From positions 2,222,271 through 2,286,270 of the forward strand of contig BCKQ01000002.1 of assembly GCA_001600695.1 (NCBI GenBank): a DNA stretch of 64,000 nucleotides, written 5' to 3'. Origin of the DNA: Ascoidea asiatica. Its lineage: Eukaryota; Ascomycota; Saccharomycetes; Ascoideales; Ascoideaceae. The notes under the pieces were generated by a model. It was not told where the DNA came from. It saw only the letters and a list, made by a program, of their open reading frames with translations, and made no database searches. Below, in pieces: positions 1 through 9,668 of the stretch (position 1 is its first letter; every line of letters starts with the position of its first letter). The position numbers were made by a program, and so were the translations under genes.

Positions 1-419
1 TTTTTTAAAAATAAACAAATTTTATTAATATAAGATCTTGCATTAAAATTATCTAAAGCATTAAAAATTAAATTAAATTGATCAAACCAATTTAAATCAA
101 ATTTTTTAAAATCCATTATATTATCAATATATGAAATTAATTCAGTTTCTTTAAATTTAAAAAAATTTACTGAATTTATTGCAACTTCAGATTTTGATTT
201 TTTTATATCTTTTTGTCTAAATAAAAATTGTCTATTTAAATTTGATAAATCAATTGTATCTAAATCAACTAAATGAATTTCTCCATAACCCATTAAAACT
301 AAATCTTTTAATAATTCACAACCAATTCCACCAGCGCCAACTAATAAAATTTTTGCATCTTGAATTTCTTCAAATTTCTCAGCGCCAACAATTTGTTTTA
401 TATAAAAATCTCGAGCCAT
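1..419 (-). CDS. UBA2: SUMO-activating enzyme subunit Uba2, N-terminal part (cut by left edge)
   Basis: This is the first ~139 residues of the catalytic subunit of the SUMO E1 enzyme. With Aos1 it adenylates Smt3/SUMO and passes it to Ubc9 in the nucleus. The start is the ATG at 419-417 and the frame is open to base 1. The protein begins MARDFYIKQIVGAEKF and then shows the adenylation-domain nucleotide loop VGAGGIG at about residues 27-33. After it come the conserved VDLDTIDLSNLNRQFLFR block (about 51-68), RQKDIKKSKSEVA, and a FNALDN motif near the edge. These match Uba2 rather than Uba1 or Uba3 in order and spacing. The catalytic Cys and the C-terminal ubiquitin-like domain lie outside the window. 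Its upstream side faces the 55-residue Cys-rich gene, so the two are divergent. Confidence 0.93.
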   Translation of the reverse strand, partial: MARDFYIKQIVGAEKFEEIQDAKILLVGAGGIGCELLKDLVLMGYGEIHLVDLDTIDLSNLNRQFLFRQKDIKKSKSEVAINSVNFFKFKETELISYIDNIMDFKKFDLNWFDQFNLIFNALDNFNARSYINKICLFLK

Positions 420-1915
420 TGAATATATATTAAACTTTTATAGATACTTATATTGTTATTTATTGGAATTGACTATTGATTGATTATCCTTTTGACTATT
501 AATCGACAATTAAATGATTGATTGATTGAACGTTTCTATTATTCAATAGTCAATTAATACTCATTCGACTTATTTGACTGAGAGTTCCCATGGAAAGTAA
601 ACAAGAAGTGGTAAAATTAAAGGAACTTCAACAATAATAACAATAATAAAGATAGTAACAATAACAATGCCAGTGCTAACAGTGCTTAACGCTGTGAAAG
701 CGAAGATTCAAAAAGACGCGACAAAAACAAAACCAGTGCCATGGATGCATGCGAGTGTATGTGTGCTGACTCAGCACTAATCCACATCCGTACACCGCTT
801 TTTTTATCTTTTTTGTTTCCGAAATTGGAATCAAGGAGACCCGCGGTTGTGGTCTCTGTTTTGAAACTGCCCTGGTCACGGGGTATTCCATGTTAAATTC
901 ATTTCGGAACTCAGCCCTGAAATAAAAAAATACTAAGAAAATTGGAAAAAAATGAAAAAAAATGAAAGAAAAAGTAGGCGATGATTTAAAAGCTTCAATT
1001 TTTATTCTCTTTTAATGCATTTCTCATATTCTTTTTTCTTTTTTCTTTTTTTCTTCTTCTTTTTTTATCATTAATGTGAAACAATTCTATTTTATGCTAA
1101 TATTTTAATATTTGTTTTCGATACTTTTGTATCTTTCCATATATTCATAAAATACTTTTCTTGTAATTGGTTCACTAAATTAAATTATTCACTTTGTTTG
1201 AGTCGGTTTATTTATTATAGTCAAAATGGGCCGATATAGAAAATAGTGAACATCTTCAATACTTTAAAAATCATTTGATTAGATATTATTTGAGTACAAT
1301 AAAAAAAAAAGAAAAAGACCTTTTTATTGATTTCTCAATAAAGAGTAGTTTGAACGTTATTTTTCCACAATTGCTTTGAAATTGTTAAAAAATTATGATC
1401 ATTTAACTATAATTTTAATGATTTAAAGCTATAAGCCTTCTATTAGGTTGAATACTATTGAAGTAAAATCCAGATATACCTCTTTTTAGCATGGTTCTTT
1501 TTACCAAATATATGTTTTTATAAGACATTTTATCCTTGCTGGTTGTATTTCAATTCATTGGCATTTTCTGATTTTTCTTTTTTTGGCTTATATTTTATTC
1601 TTCTAGTATTTTTCTATTCATTATCTTATATATCATTTTATTTTTTGAGATTTATATTTCTTTTAAAAAACAACATATCTTTTACAATGACTTAAATCTT
1701 TTCTTACATATACTAAATTTTTAATCGAATTCGATGATCATGAAATAACTCATTTCCAGAATATTTTTCTTTATGCAAATATATTCAAACATACTATATA
1801 TATAAATATCTTAGATATTTCTCTTTTCTTTTTTAATATCCAAAATTATTCTCAAAAATATTCAATTTTAAATAGCCAATAGAATTCAAAAATTAATAAA
1901 ATAAAATAATGAAAA
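420..1915. other. Divergent intergenic region, UBA2 / Cys-rich microprotein
   Basis: AT-rich, with no convincing gene on either strand. A GC-richer island at about 665-890 lies 250-470 bases upstream of UBA2 and holds a 15-base bZIP-type palindrome (separate entry). The remainder, about 900-1900, is T-rich or A-rich sequence with no structure I can name. Confidence 0.6.
763..777. promoter_or_regulatory. 15-base palindrome GTGCTGA-C-TCAGCAC, bZIP-type site
   Basis: The sequence is a perfect inverted repeat of 7-base arms around a central C. It contains TGACTCA (767-773), the Gcn4/AP-1 core, extended on both sides to the longer Maf-type element TGCTGACTCAGCA. It sits about 345 bases upstream of UBA2 and 1.14 kb upstream of the Cys-rich gene. 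Which bZIP factor would use it is unknown. Confidence 0.45.
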
Positions 1916-2083
1916 ATGGTGGAATCTAAATTAAATTTATTAGATTTTCCTTTAAATGATAATCAATTCAGAGATATGTTAAATTTTTGGTTATGTTGTA
2001 AATGTCGAACAGAAAATGCAATTCCAACTGATTCAATTTGTGAATTTTGTAATCATAATCCTTGTGATAATTGTAAATCTTAA
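1916..2083 (+). CDS. Small Cys-rich (zinc-binding) protein, 55 residues
   Basis: A short open frame starts at the ATG at 1916 and stops at TAA 2081-2083. An ATG seven bases upstream (1909) is followed by a stop after six codons, so it is not the start. The product has an acidic or hydrophobic N-terminal half and then a Cys-rich tail: FWLCCKCRTEN, then CEFCNHNPCDNCKS. Spacing CxxC...CxxC...CxxC with a preceding Trp-Leu-Cys is the pattern of small fungal zinc-ribbon proteins, so metal binding is a reasonable inference. I do not recognise a named orthologue. Seven Cys in the last 32 codons of AT-rich DNA is unlikely by chance. A 5' exon joined by an intron cannot be excluded. Confidence 0.6.
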   Translation: MVESKLNLLDFPLNDNQFRDMLNFWLCCKCRTENAIPTDSICEFCNHNPCDNCKS

Positions 2084-2595
2084 AAAGATTGAAAAAAAAA
2101 TCAAAAATACAATATATTTTTACATCACTACTTCTTCTGTAATATAATATTCCTTTTTCTTCTTTTAAATATCTTCAATGAATTTCAAATGCTCTCAATT
2201 TTAACCAATACTCTTTATCACTAAACAATAGTCATTTATTGGTTTAAAAAATTTGAGACCCATTATCTATCAAATCTTATTATTTTCTAAATATTAAATA
2301 TTTTTGGACTCTATTCATCTATAAAAATTTATTAAAACTTATCAAAACTTACCAACACTATTCATTCAAGTTTGAATCATTTTCTTTATTATCCTGCTTT
2401 TTTTATATTTATAATATAAATATATACACAGTTTTTGTTTTATATATAATTATATTGAAATTTCCATTAATTTTACAAAATATCTTTAAAATATTTTGAA
2501 ATGTAAAAAAAAAAATAACTTTCATATACTTTTTTGCTTAAATTTTTAACAAAATTAAAAACTAGGAATATTCAAATAATTCACATTTTTCAAAA
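2084..2595. other. Intergenic, promoter of the membrane protein gene
   Basis: Very AT-rich. A TATA-like stretch (ATATAAATATATAC) lies near 2414. Nothing else is recognisable. Confidence 0.5.
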
Positions 2596-3066
2596 ATGGG
2601 TAAAAAAAATTCAAATTCAACTAATATCAATAGAAAGAATAACAATAAGAATATTAATAAGAAAAAAATAAAAAATTTAGATTCAAAAGCAATAAGAACT
2701 AAAAAAATTCATGATAATATAGAAACAATAAAATTAATTTTTATGGTTTTAATTATTTCTTTTTGTTTTTTATTATTACCTTTAAGTTTATCTGAAAGTT
2801 TAGAATCAAAAAATAATCAATTTTTATCATTCATAATTTTTTTTGCTCATTTATTTATTGCAACTAAATTTTGTTCAATGGATCAAAGAAAAGCAATGAT
2901 TTATTCATATCCATTTTGTGTTTTACCTTCTTATATTTATGGAATTTTAATAACTAAATTAACTAAAAATATTTCTGATTTTTATTTTAAAGGATATTCT
3001 ATGTGTACATTAGTTACTTCAATTTCTTGGATTTATGAATTATATAAAAATTACTTATCTTTATAA
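2596..3066 (+). CDS. Small polytopic membrane protein, 156 residues, not recognised
   Basis: The first ~43 residues are basic and Asn-rich with no signal peptide, so they are probably cytosolic. Four hydrophobic segments follow, at about 44-64, 75-93, 101-121 and 131-148. The loop between the second and third is short and polar (KFCSMDQRKAM) and the tail is only a few residues. This size and layout (charged N-tail, four tight helices) resembles small ER proteins such as subunits of GPI or insertase machinery. I see no diagnostic motif and assign no function. The start has A at -3 (AAAATGG), typical of yeast, and no in-frame ATG lies nearby upstream. It follows the Cys-rich gene on the same strand by about 510 bases and is convergent with the RNase III-like gene. 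Confidence 0.65.
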   Translation: MGKKNSNSTNINRKNNNKNINKKKIKNLDSKAIRTKKIHDNIETIKLIFMVLIISFCFLLLPLSLSESLESKNNQFLSFIIFFAHLFIATKFCSMDQRKAMIYSYPFCVLPSYIYGILITKLTKNISDFYFKGYSMCTLVTSISWIYELYKNYLSL

Positions 3067-4153
3067 TAATCTATTTTTTCTTCAAATTTCTTTTCCATTA
3101 ATATGATTGGAAAAATAAACGTGCATTTTAACGAAAAAATAGTTATTATTAGTTAGTTGGATTACTTATTAATAAATTATTCATAGTTTCAAAAAAAAAA
3201 TTTAAAGCGATCTCACTCAAGAATGAATTTCCATTGAAATATATATCAATTAATCTTGTAACCAATTTTTGTTGAAGTGCTAATCAAAAAGATAATTTCT
3301 TCTTGTGTGATAGCCCAGGATTCATTTGATGTTGACTTATCAATTGAAAATTGACAATAATATTACTTAAAAGAATAAAGGAAACTTAATAAAACTTTAT
3401 GACATTGAAATTGAATTAGAGAATAATTGTTTTCTTGATGATTTCTCTTCTTTTATATCTTTTTTTTCAATTATGAAAGAAAAGATTTATGCCAGTTTTT
3501 TTTATTTTATAACCCCTCCAGAAAACTTTCTTCCTTTATCTCCCTGTGATTAACCATTGTTCTCGAGAATATATATGTTTATCTGATACAAATAACAAGT
3601 CAATTGTGATCAGTTTCAAAAGCTGATTTGAAATATTCGATTTATTCAATTCTTTTCACAAGTTATTCGATCTATTCTTTTATTTGTTACAATTTCACTA
3701 TCCCAAAATAAGGAGGGTAATAACGAACATTACCGCATAATGTTTATTATATTTGCCATTCTACCGGGTGATACCCAGATGCATAAAATAGAATCAATAC
3801 AATAGGAATGAATATGTTTATTATAATTTCAACAATAATCTCATACAAAACAAAATAGAAATAAAAAAAAAAAAGTAAGAATTTTAACAAAAACAAATAA
3901 ACAAAAGAACACACAATTAAATTAAAAGTAATCTGAACTCCAGATCACAGTAAACCAAATAATCAATTTTTAGACAACAAAAAACATACACAAACATAAA
4001 CATAAACACATAAACACATATAATATAGAATGTAGAAATAGTAATACCGATTAAAACAAATCTTGGGGAATTATTTTTTCTATTTCAAACAATAACAAAA
4101 ACAATTTTTTTTGAATTTTAGTTAAATTTTTTTAGTTTTTTTAGTTTTTCTTT
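3067..4153. other. Convergent intergenic region with small inverted repeats
   Basis: Lies between the 3' ends of the membrane protein and RNase III-like genes. It contains an inverted repeat GGTAAT (3716-3721) / ATTACC (3729-3734) with a 7-base loop, followed near 3766 by GGGT-gat-ACCC. From 3840 to 4010 it is A-rich with ACACATAAACATAAACAC-like runs. No gene is seen. Confidence 0.5.
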
Positions 4154-5338
4154 TCAAGGAAGATTTTTTTCTAAAGAATTTAAAGCAAAAAGAGCACATC
4201 TTTTAGAGGCATCTTGAAAATCCCAACCAGTACCAGTACTTAATTGAACTTTCTTACCACTTGATAAAATATAATAACATTTAACAAAAACAGGTCCATT
4301 ACTTGAATCATTCATTGTAAATTCTTCAATATTAATACTTTTCTTGAATTTACATTTTAAATAATTTAATGCAAATGACTTATCATGGGCGGATTTTAAG
4401 GATCCAAAATTTCTTGTTTTCAAAGTCTTGGTTTTATCTTCAGTTAATAAATTATTTTTGATTGTTAAATTATCCAAATATGAATTGATTGTTTCAATAA
4501 TAGTATTAGAATGACGGTGAATAGATTTTAATAGTTTTTCTTTAGCTTCCTCTTTTGAATTTCCTGTTTTCGATAATATAGACATATTATAAACAATTAA
4601 TGAAGCTTTGAATTCTAATTCACCTGTAGAAATTGATTTTCTTTTGCAAAATTTAAATTTAATAGCAAGTTTAATTCCATTAATTTCAATATATTCACCT
4701 TTACTTTTACTATTAGTTTTATTTTTAATTTCAAAAGCTGTATTTAAAAGTTTTTCATTAAAAAAGTCATTCATTTGATTTATGGATGAAAATTTATGAA
4801 TATTTTTATGATTTAATCTAATCTCATCTTCTATTAAATTTTGAATCCATAAAAATAATCCATCACTTCTCTCAAATATTAATTTACCAATTAATAGTTT
4901 GAAAATCATCAAAAGTTTAATATCTCCATCATGATAATCATTATATTCATCTGTAAATTTACTTAATCTGTAAACCTTTGACCATTTAACATATTGTTCT
5001 CTTGATAAAAGTATTTTAATTAATTTAAATTTCTCAATATTTGAAATTTGATATTGATTTAAAATTAAATTAACTGAATTTTTAAAAGTTTTTGATGTTA
5101 AATCAATTAATGAATCTCTGAATTTGGTATCAATATTTGCTTTGTTCTTTTCATCAAAAATAAGCAAACCTTTTACAATTAATGGAGTAATATATGTCTT
5201 CAAAGTTTGAAAACATAAATTTTCATCAGAGCATTCAACTTCAGCTTCATCTTCATTTTGGATTTCAAAAAGAAACTTTTCTTTGGGAGAAGTGAATTTT
5301 GAGTTTAATTTATAGTTTAAAAGAGTTTTATTAGCCAT
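4154..5338 (-). CDS. RNase III-fold protein with two dsRNA-binding domains, catalytic residues lost (Dicer-like)
   Basis: The 394-residue product has an RNase III-like region at about 75-175: REQYVKWSKVYRLSKF and then IFKLLIGKLIF followed by a WIQNLI helix. These parallel the NEQ..WS..Y and VFEAYIGAL helices of yeast Rnt1/Dcr1. Two dsRBD-like segments follow. One is at ~217-275 (LEFKASLIVYN...SKEEAKEKLLKSI). The other is clearer, at ~322-390 (NGPVFVKCYYILSSGKKV...GTGW...ASKRCALFALNSL). One RNase III plus two dsRBDs is the budding-yeast Dicer plan; Rnt1 and mitochondrial mL44 have one dsRBD. By my by-eye alignment the LEFLGD motif is replaced around residues 75-80 and the helix Asp/Glu pair by Met144 and Lys147. 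It should therefore bind but not cut dsRNA. No mitochondrial presequence is evident. The alternative is a diverged mL44-like protein. Confidence 0.62.
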   Translation of the reverse strand: MANKTLLNYKLNSKFTSPKEKFLFEIQNEDEAEVECSDENLCFQTLKTYITPLIVKGLLIFDEKNKANIDTKFRDSLIDLTSKTFKNSVNLILNQYQISNIEKFKLIKILLSREQYVKWSKVYRLSKFTDEYNDYHDGDIKLLMIFKLLIGKLIFERSDGLFLWIQNLIEDEIRLNHKNIHKFSSINQMNDFFNEKLLNTAFEIKNKTNSKSKGEYIEINGIKLAIKFKFCKRKSISTGELEFKASLIVYNMSILSKTGNSKEEAKEKLLKSIHRHSNTIIETINSYLDNLTIKNNLLTEDKTKTLKTRNFGSLKSAHDKSFALNYLKCKFKKSINIEEFTMNDSSNGPVFVKCYYILSSGKKVQLSTGTGWDFQDASKRCALFALNSLEKNLP

Positions 5339-7096
5339 TTTATTTAATTAAAATTTAAAATTATCAGTCCAATTTTTTAGTAATATAATCAGATTAATCT
5401 TTTTGATGATATTTAAAAAAATGAAAGATATTTTTAATTTGAAACGAAGATTCGCCTCTTCATTTATAATCCTTTCATTTTTATGATTTTTCACTTGACT
5501 TTTAGAACCCATACTATTGGGCTGCTTCTTTTTTCAAAGATGTAATAAAATCGCTGGAATTCAGATAGAAGAATAGGGGTTGCAAAAATTTTTATTACTA
5601 TCACTATGATAGGTCATCTTGTGATATTCATAATTCATTCTTTTTCAGGAATAAGTCATTAAAAAATAAAATTAGATTGCAGTTGCCATTGGAAACAATA
5701 GAATTATTTTTTATTTTGTATATATCAAATATACCAAGATTAGCCATTCATAGCTTACCAATTCATAACTTAGTGATTCATGGATTACTAAAGAACATAT
5801 AAGAATAAATATTATGATATATCTGATTAATATCAACCAATAAAGCCTTTGTCATATTTACTTTTAAACTGGATCATCTAACTGCCCCACCTTTAAAGTG
5901 GAATCTAACAAGTAATCATATGACTTCTTGGAATCTATTAAAAATAAATAGAAGTATTTCTTATAATTCAGCTTTCAAGAAAAAAAAGAGAGCCAAATTC
6001 CCAAGCAAAGTGGATTTTCAGAGAGATCATAATATCACCACAATATTTGATTATTTACGCAAGCATAAAAGGATTACCCTTGAATCATACAATCCATGAT
6101 TTTAAAAGTTTCATTGTAAGCTTATTGAAGTATATTTTGTTCTTTAAAACCTGGAGAGAATAGTACAGATATTTTACCTGCAATTTTTTTCCCCTTTCTA
6201 TTATGATTAGCCTGTTTGTTTTCTTGCAATTATCCATCCTAAAGCTTCCAATTGAACTACTTAAAGGAGAAAACAGTAACCTATTTACTAATAGCACTCA
6301 GTGTATTAGTTACAATTTAAAACCATATTAAGGCTAAAGTAAAAACACAAAATACCGACTTGTTTTTGCATGCTTGAAGCTAAAAATATTACTTTTTATG
6401 ACCATAAACCACAAATCAAAACCACCATAAAAAACTAGTAGAAATAATAGAAGAGTTTTCCTAACCTAGTTAATTCTAACAAGTAGCCCATTAATTTATT
6501 TGCCAAATATCCTTTGACTGATTGTCATAAAAATAAATCATCAAATGGCCACTAATAGTATTCTTTTTTTCCTTTCACAACCAGGACTAGTTTAGACAAT
6601 GCTGAATTAAAGGGTCTTCTTTTAAAACATAGGGCTTTGTTTCTGAAATCGAGAGCCCTCGTTTCCAGGGCTTTTGCACCCTGCCAAGGAATGAACTGAA
6701 GGCTATCGGCTATGATTTTTTTCATAAAGTGTATAGATAAGATAGACAGTAGATTATAGAATATTTATACTGAAATACAATAATGTATCTTGGTCAAATG
6801 AAATGGAAGTTTTTAAAAATAAAGATATTTGTATTGAATCCCAAAATAGGCTATATATAGAAAGCTATTAAATTATTAATTCATTCTTCATTTCAAAAAC
6901 CAAACAAAATAAAAAAGTTAAAGAAATGAAGAGAATTGGAATTAAATATTGTTTAGAAGAAAATGAAAATTAAAAGTTAGAATCCATATAGGTATATTAC
7001 CTCATTAAAAGTATCATGAAGTCATTATTCATATAAATAGTAAAGAAAAATTGTAAAAAGGGAAAAATGGAAATTATTACATGAAAGAATTTTCAT
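5339..7096. other. Intergenic: upstream of the RNase III-like gene, downstream of the Hsp30-like gene
   Basis: AT-rich. A GC-richer patch at about 6590-6720 holds an inverted repeat AGGGCT (6631-6636) / AGCCCT (6654-6659) and the sequence TGCACCC (6675-6681), which equals the Aft1/2 core of S. cerevisiae. A second patch near 5880-5910 has CCACCTTTAAAGTGG, nearly palindromic. The short open frame at 6085-6297 on the minus strand has no coding character. Confidence 0.5.
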
Positions 7097-8002
7097 CTAA
7101 ACTTGAGTTTCACCTGAAGCTCTTGGAGAAAAATCATCATTAACCTCTTTTGAAGCTGGAACAGTACCAGAAGCATTTTGCTCTTGTTGATTTTCTTCAA
7201 CTGGAGAAATTCCTTTATTGAAAAGGAAAGTAAGACAAGCTGGAACTAAAATAAATTGACAAACATCTAAAACACCATAAAAGGCAGTTTCAGAATCTGG
7301 TTGAATAACATTACCACCTTCAGAAAGACCCCAAGCAATTGGATATAAAATCCATAATAAAGATAAAAATGAATGAACAAAAATAACTTTTTTGTTTGAT
7401 TTTTGAATAGAAATTAATCTATGAAATGATAAAAATAAAACTAATAATAAAGCAGTTGTTGCAAAGGTAAAATAACCCCATTTATAAGTTGAATGAATTA
7501 AAGCACCGATTAATAAACCAAGAACAAAAACTTCAATTGAAACTAATTGAACCCATAATTGAGTTAAAGTTTTGAAATTATAATCAGTTTTACCATAACC
7601 AGTTAATTCAAGAGAAAATAAAATTGCAGGCCAAGCTAAGAAATAACCAACGAATTTTGAATAGAATATTTGTCTAACACCAGGAGTTTCAGATGAATCA
7701 CTGACTGTAACATGATTAAATTCAGCTTCAGTTTCAGTCCAACCTAAATCAGAAGCCATTGTAAAATAAGTATAAGCCATAACAGCAGAAGCTAACAATG
7801 GACCAACATGAGCAATTGCTTTAAAATTGTTTTTTCTTTGATTCCAACAATAGAAGAAAGCATGAATTAAAGCTGTACAAGCAAAAACTGAAAAAGCAGC
7901 CCACAACCAATCTGAACCTTGTTCAGTCATATGCATATCTAATCCTGTTGCAGGATTAAGATCTAAAGCTTCATTATCACGAGCAATAATTGAATAAGCC
8001 AT
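7097..8002 (-). CDS. Opsin-related membrane protein, Hsp30/Mrh1/Yro2 family
   Basis: A 301-residue seven-helix protein of the fungal opsin-related family. S. cerevisiae Hsp30, Mrh1 and Yro2 belong to it: plasma-membrane proteins linked to stress, weak acids and Pma1 control. Helix A is at about 32-52, B at 64-82, C at 115-133 (FVGYFLAWPAILFSLELTG), D and E at about 147-190, F at 206-224 and G at 241-261. The last contains YGVLDVCQFILVPACLTFL. In bacteriorhodopsin the retinal Lys falls five residues after the Leu of LDVSAK. Here that position is Phe250, so no retinal can be bound, as in other family members. The C-terminal ~40 residues are acidic and Gln/Ser-rich and probably cytosolic. The ATG at 8002 gives a short extracellular N-tail. 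It is divergent from the amadoriase gene. Confidence 0.88.
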   Translation of the reverse strand: MAYSIIARDNEALDLNPATGLDMHMTEQGSDWLWAAFSVFACTALIHAFFYCWNQRKNNFKAIAHVGPLLASAVMAYTYFTMASDLGWTETEAEFNHVTVSDSSETPGVRQIFYSKFVGYFLAWPAILFSLELTGYGKTDYNFKTLTQLWVQLVSIEVFVLGLLIGALIHSTYKWGYFTFATTALLLVLFLSFHRLISIQKSNKKVIFVHSFLSLLWILYPIAWGLSEGGNVIQPDSETAFYGVLDVCQFILVPACLTFLFNKGISPVEENQQEQNASGTVPASKEVNDDFSPRASGETQV

Positions 8003-9044
8003 TTTTTGAAAATTAGTTGATGAAATTTTTTTTGAATGATAAGATAAAAAGAACAGTTATAAAATAAGATTGAAAGATTATTATTATAAAATTTGATTAT
8101 AAGATAAAATTTGAGTTATGTTTAAATAACAAAGGAATAATAGAATAATAAAAAAAAAAATAATAATTTCAATTTTATCAAACAGCAGAATCGATCAAAT
8201 TTATATTAAGTTGAATATAAAACAATCAAGTAAACTTTTAGAAATATTCACTGAATTCAATATATTGGCTGATCACTAAGTCAAATTCACCATCATCTTC
8301 GAGAAAAAATTAATATTGAGCGATATTTTTCATTTCTTTAACAAATTTTTTAGTTTTTTCTTTTTTATTTCAAAAGAATAATCCAGAACCAGAAATCACA
8401 ATATTGTAGCTTAATAAAAAAATATTATTGAAATTAAAGTACACCAAATTATAGGTATTTGGGTTCTTGACATTCTGTCAGAATTCATGTCACATAATTT
8501 TTCAAAAACCACTTCCATATTATCCATGAAAAAAAATTCTATCATGGATTTATTCAAATAAAAAGCTCTGTTGCTCCAATATTACTCCAAGGTTACTCTC
8601 AGATACCAAAGTTATGACCTTAAGATGAACTAAATCCTAACTCAAATCACAACTCAAAATGAATAATGGAACAACTGGAAAAATCAAGCTTTATTCAATA
8701 TCCGGTATTTTTGACCACCGAATCCGCGCCATAATTTCTGCTAACAAAGGTCATTTTACCGCAAATTCCGTGTCCGTCTCATGGTCATGGATAATTCTCC
8801 GAAAGCGGTAAACGTGACCAATTAGTTCCCCAAAACTGGTTTCGTACCAGAAATCTGGATTTCCATTCAATCTCTTCTAAAATAAGAGAATTAGAACAAA
8901 AAAGAAGGTTAATCAATAATTTCTGGACTTAATCTAGATATTTAGATATTAATCAGCAGTTGAAGACCAGATAATATTATGAATTAGAAATTGGAAATTG
9001 GATTTTGGAGAATAAAGATTAGAAAATGAACGCTTTCATAATAA

Positions 9045-9056
9045 ATCGCCGGCGAT
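9045..9056. repeat. 12-base palindrome ATCGCCGGCGAT
   Basis: A perfect 12-base palindrome of high GC content within AT-rich DNA, about 1.04 kb upstream of the Hsp30-like start and 0.6 kb upstream of the amadoriase start. It may be a dimer-binding site. Confidence 0.4.
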
Positions 9057-9174
9057 GGTAAAAGCCACCGCAGTGGTTCTTGAAAATGCTTTGAAATTTG
9101 TGCATCGGAAAAAGCTTTGCGTGAATGGTGGAGAGATGTTACTGAATTCGGAAACCACGCAGCGAATTTATGCT

Positions 9175-9186
9175 CAGCTGCAGCTG
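9175..9186. repeat. 12-base palindrome CAGCTGCAGCTG
   Basis: Two overlapping CAGCTG E-box-like palindromes form a perfect 12-base palindrome 130 bases from the preceding one. Confidence 0.35.
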
Positions 9187-9668
9187 TTGGCAGACACAGA
9201 TGTTTCCCTTTTCAGAAATCTTGCTCTGCAACGCTGAATTGCGCAGCTTTTGTATGGCTCTTACAGGTCGGTAATCTCTACAGTACAGCACAGAATTCAG
9301 CTTTCAGTTAAAATCGGATTGATAAATACTTTCAAAATTTTATTTATCCATATCGAATAACAATTAATTTACAATTGATAGTCGTTGATACTGTTTATTA
9401 ATTGATATCTAACAAATACAAATAATAACTGATGGAAGAGATCATTTCTCTGAAAATTGTTAATTGGTAAATAATTCTTTTTAAAGATGGTCTGATTTGA
9501 TTATTTATTCTCCTTCAATAAAACTTTCATATTCTATTTTCAAATATTCTACTTAAGACGATTAAAAACTCCTTTATTTTTTTTTTTATATCTCATATTA
9601 CATTAATCAGTACTTATACTAGGAACATACTGGTAGTGATTGTTTTGTTGTATTATTAAATTTAAATA

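Larger units (their letters stand above)
8003..9668. other. Divergent intergenic region, Hsp30-like / amadoriase, with GC-richer core
   Basis: The parts nearest both genes are AT-rich. About 8690-9310 is GC-richer and contains two 12-base palindromes (9045-9056 and 9175-9186) and several CCG/CGG trinucleotides of the kind bound by zinc-cluster factors (for example around 8718-8830). Two overlapping plus-strand frames of 60-64 codons at 9055-9311 lie in different frames over the same DNA and look like chance. Confidence 0.5.

Noticed and set aside
816-824. TTTCCGAAA, resembling a point-centromere CDEIII core
   Set aside because: Flanking CDEIII bases do not match, and no CDEI plus AT tract lies at the right spacing.
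9055-9311. Two short plus-strand frames
   Set aside because: They overlap in different frames over GC-richer DNA and encode nothing recognisable.
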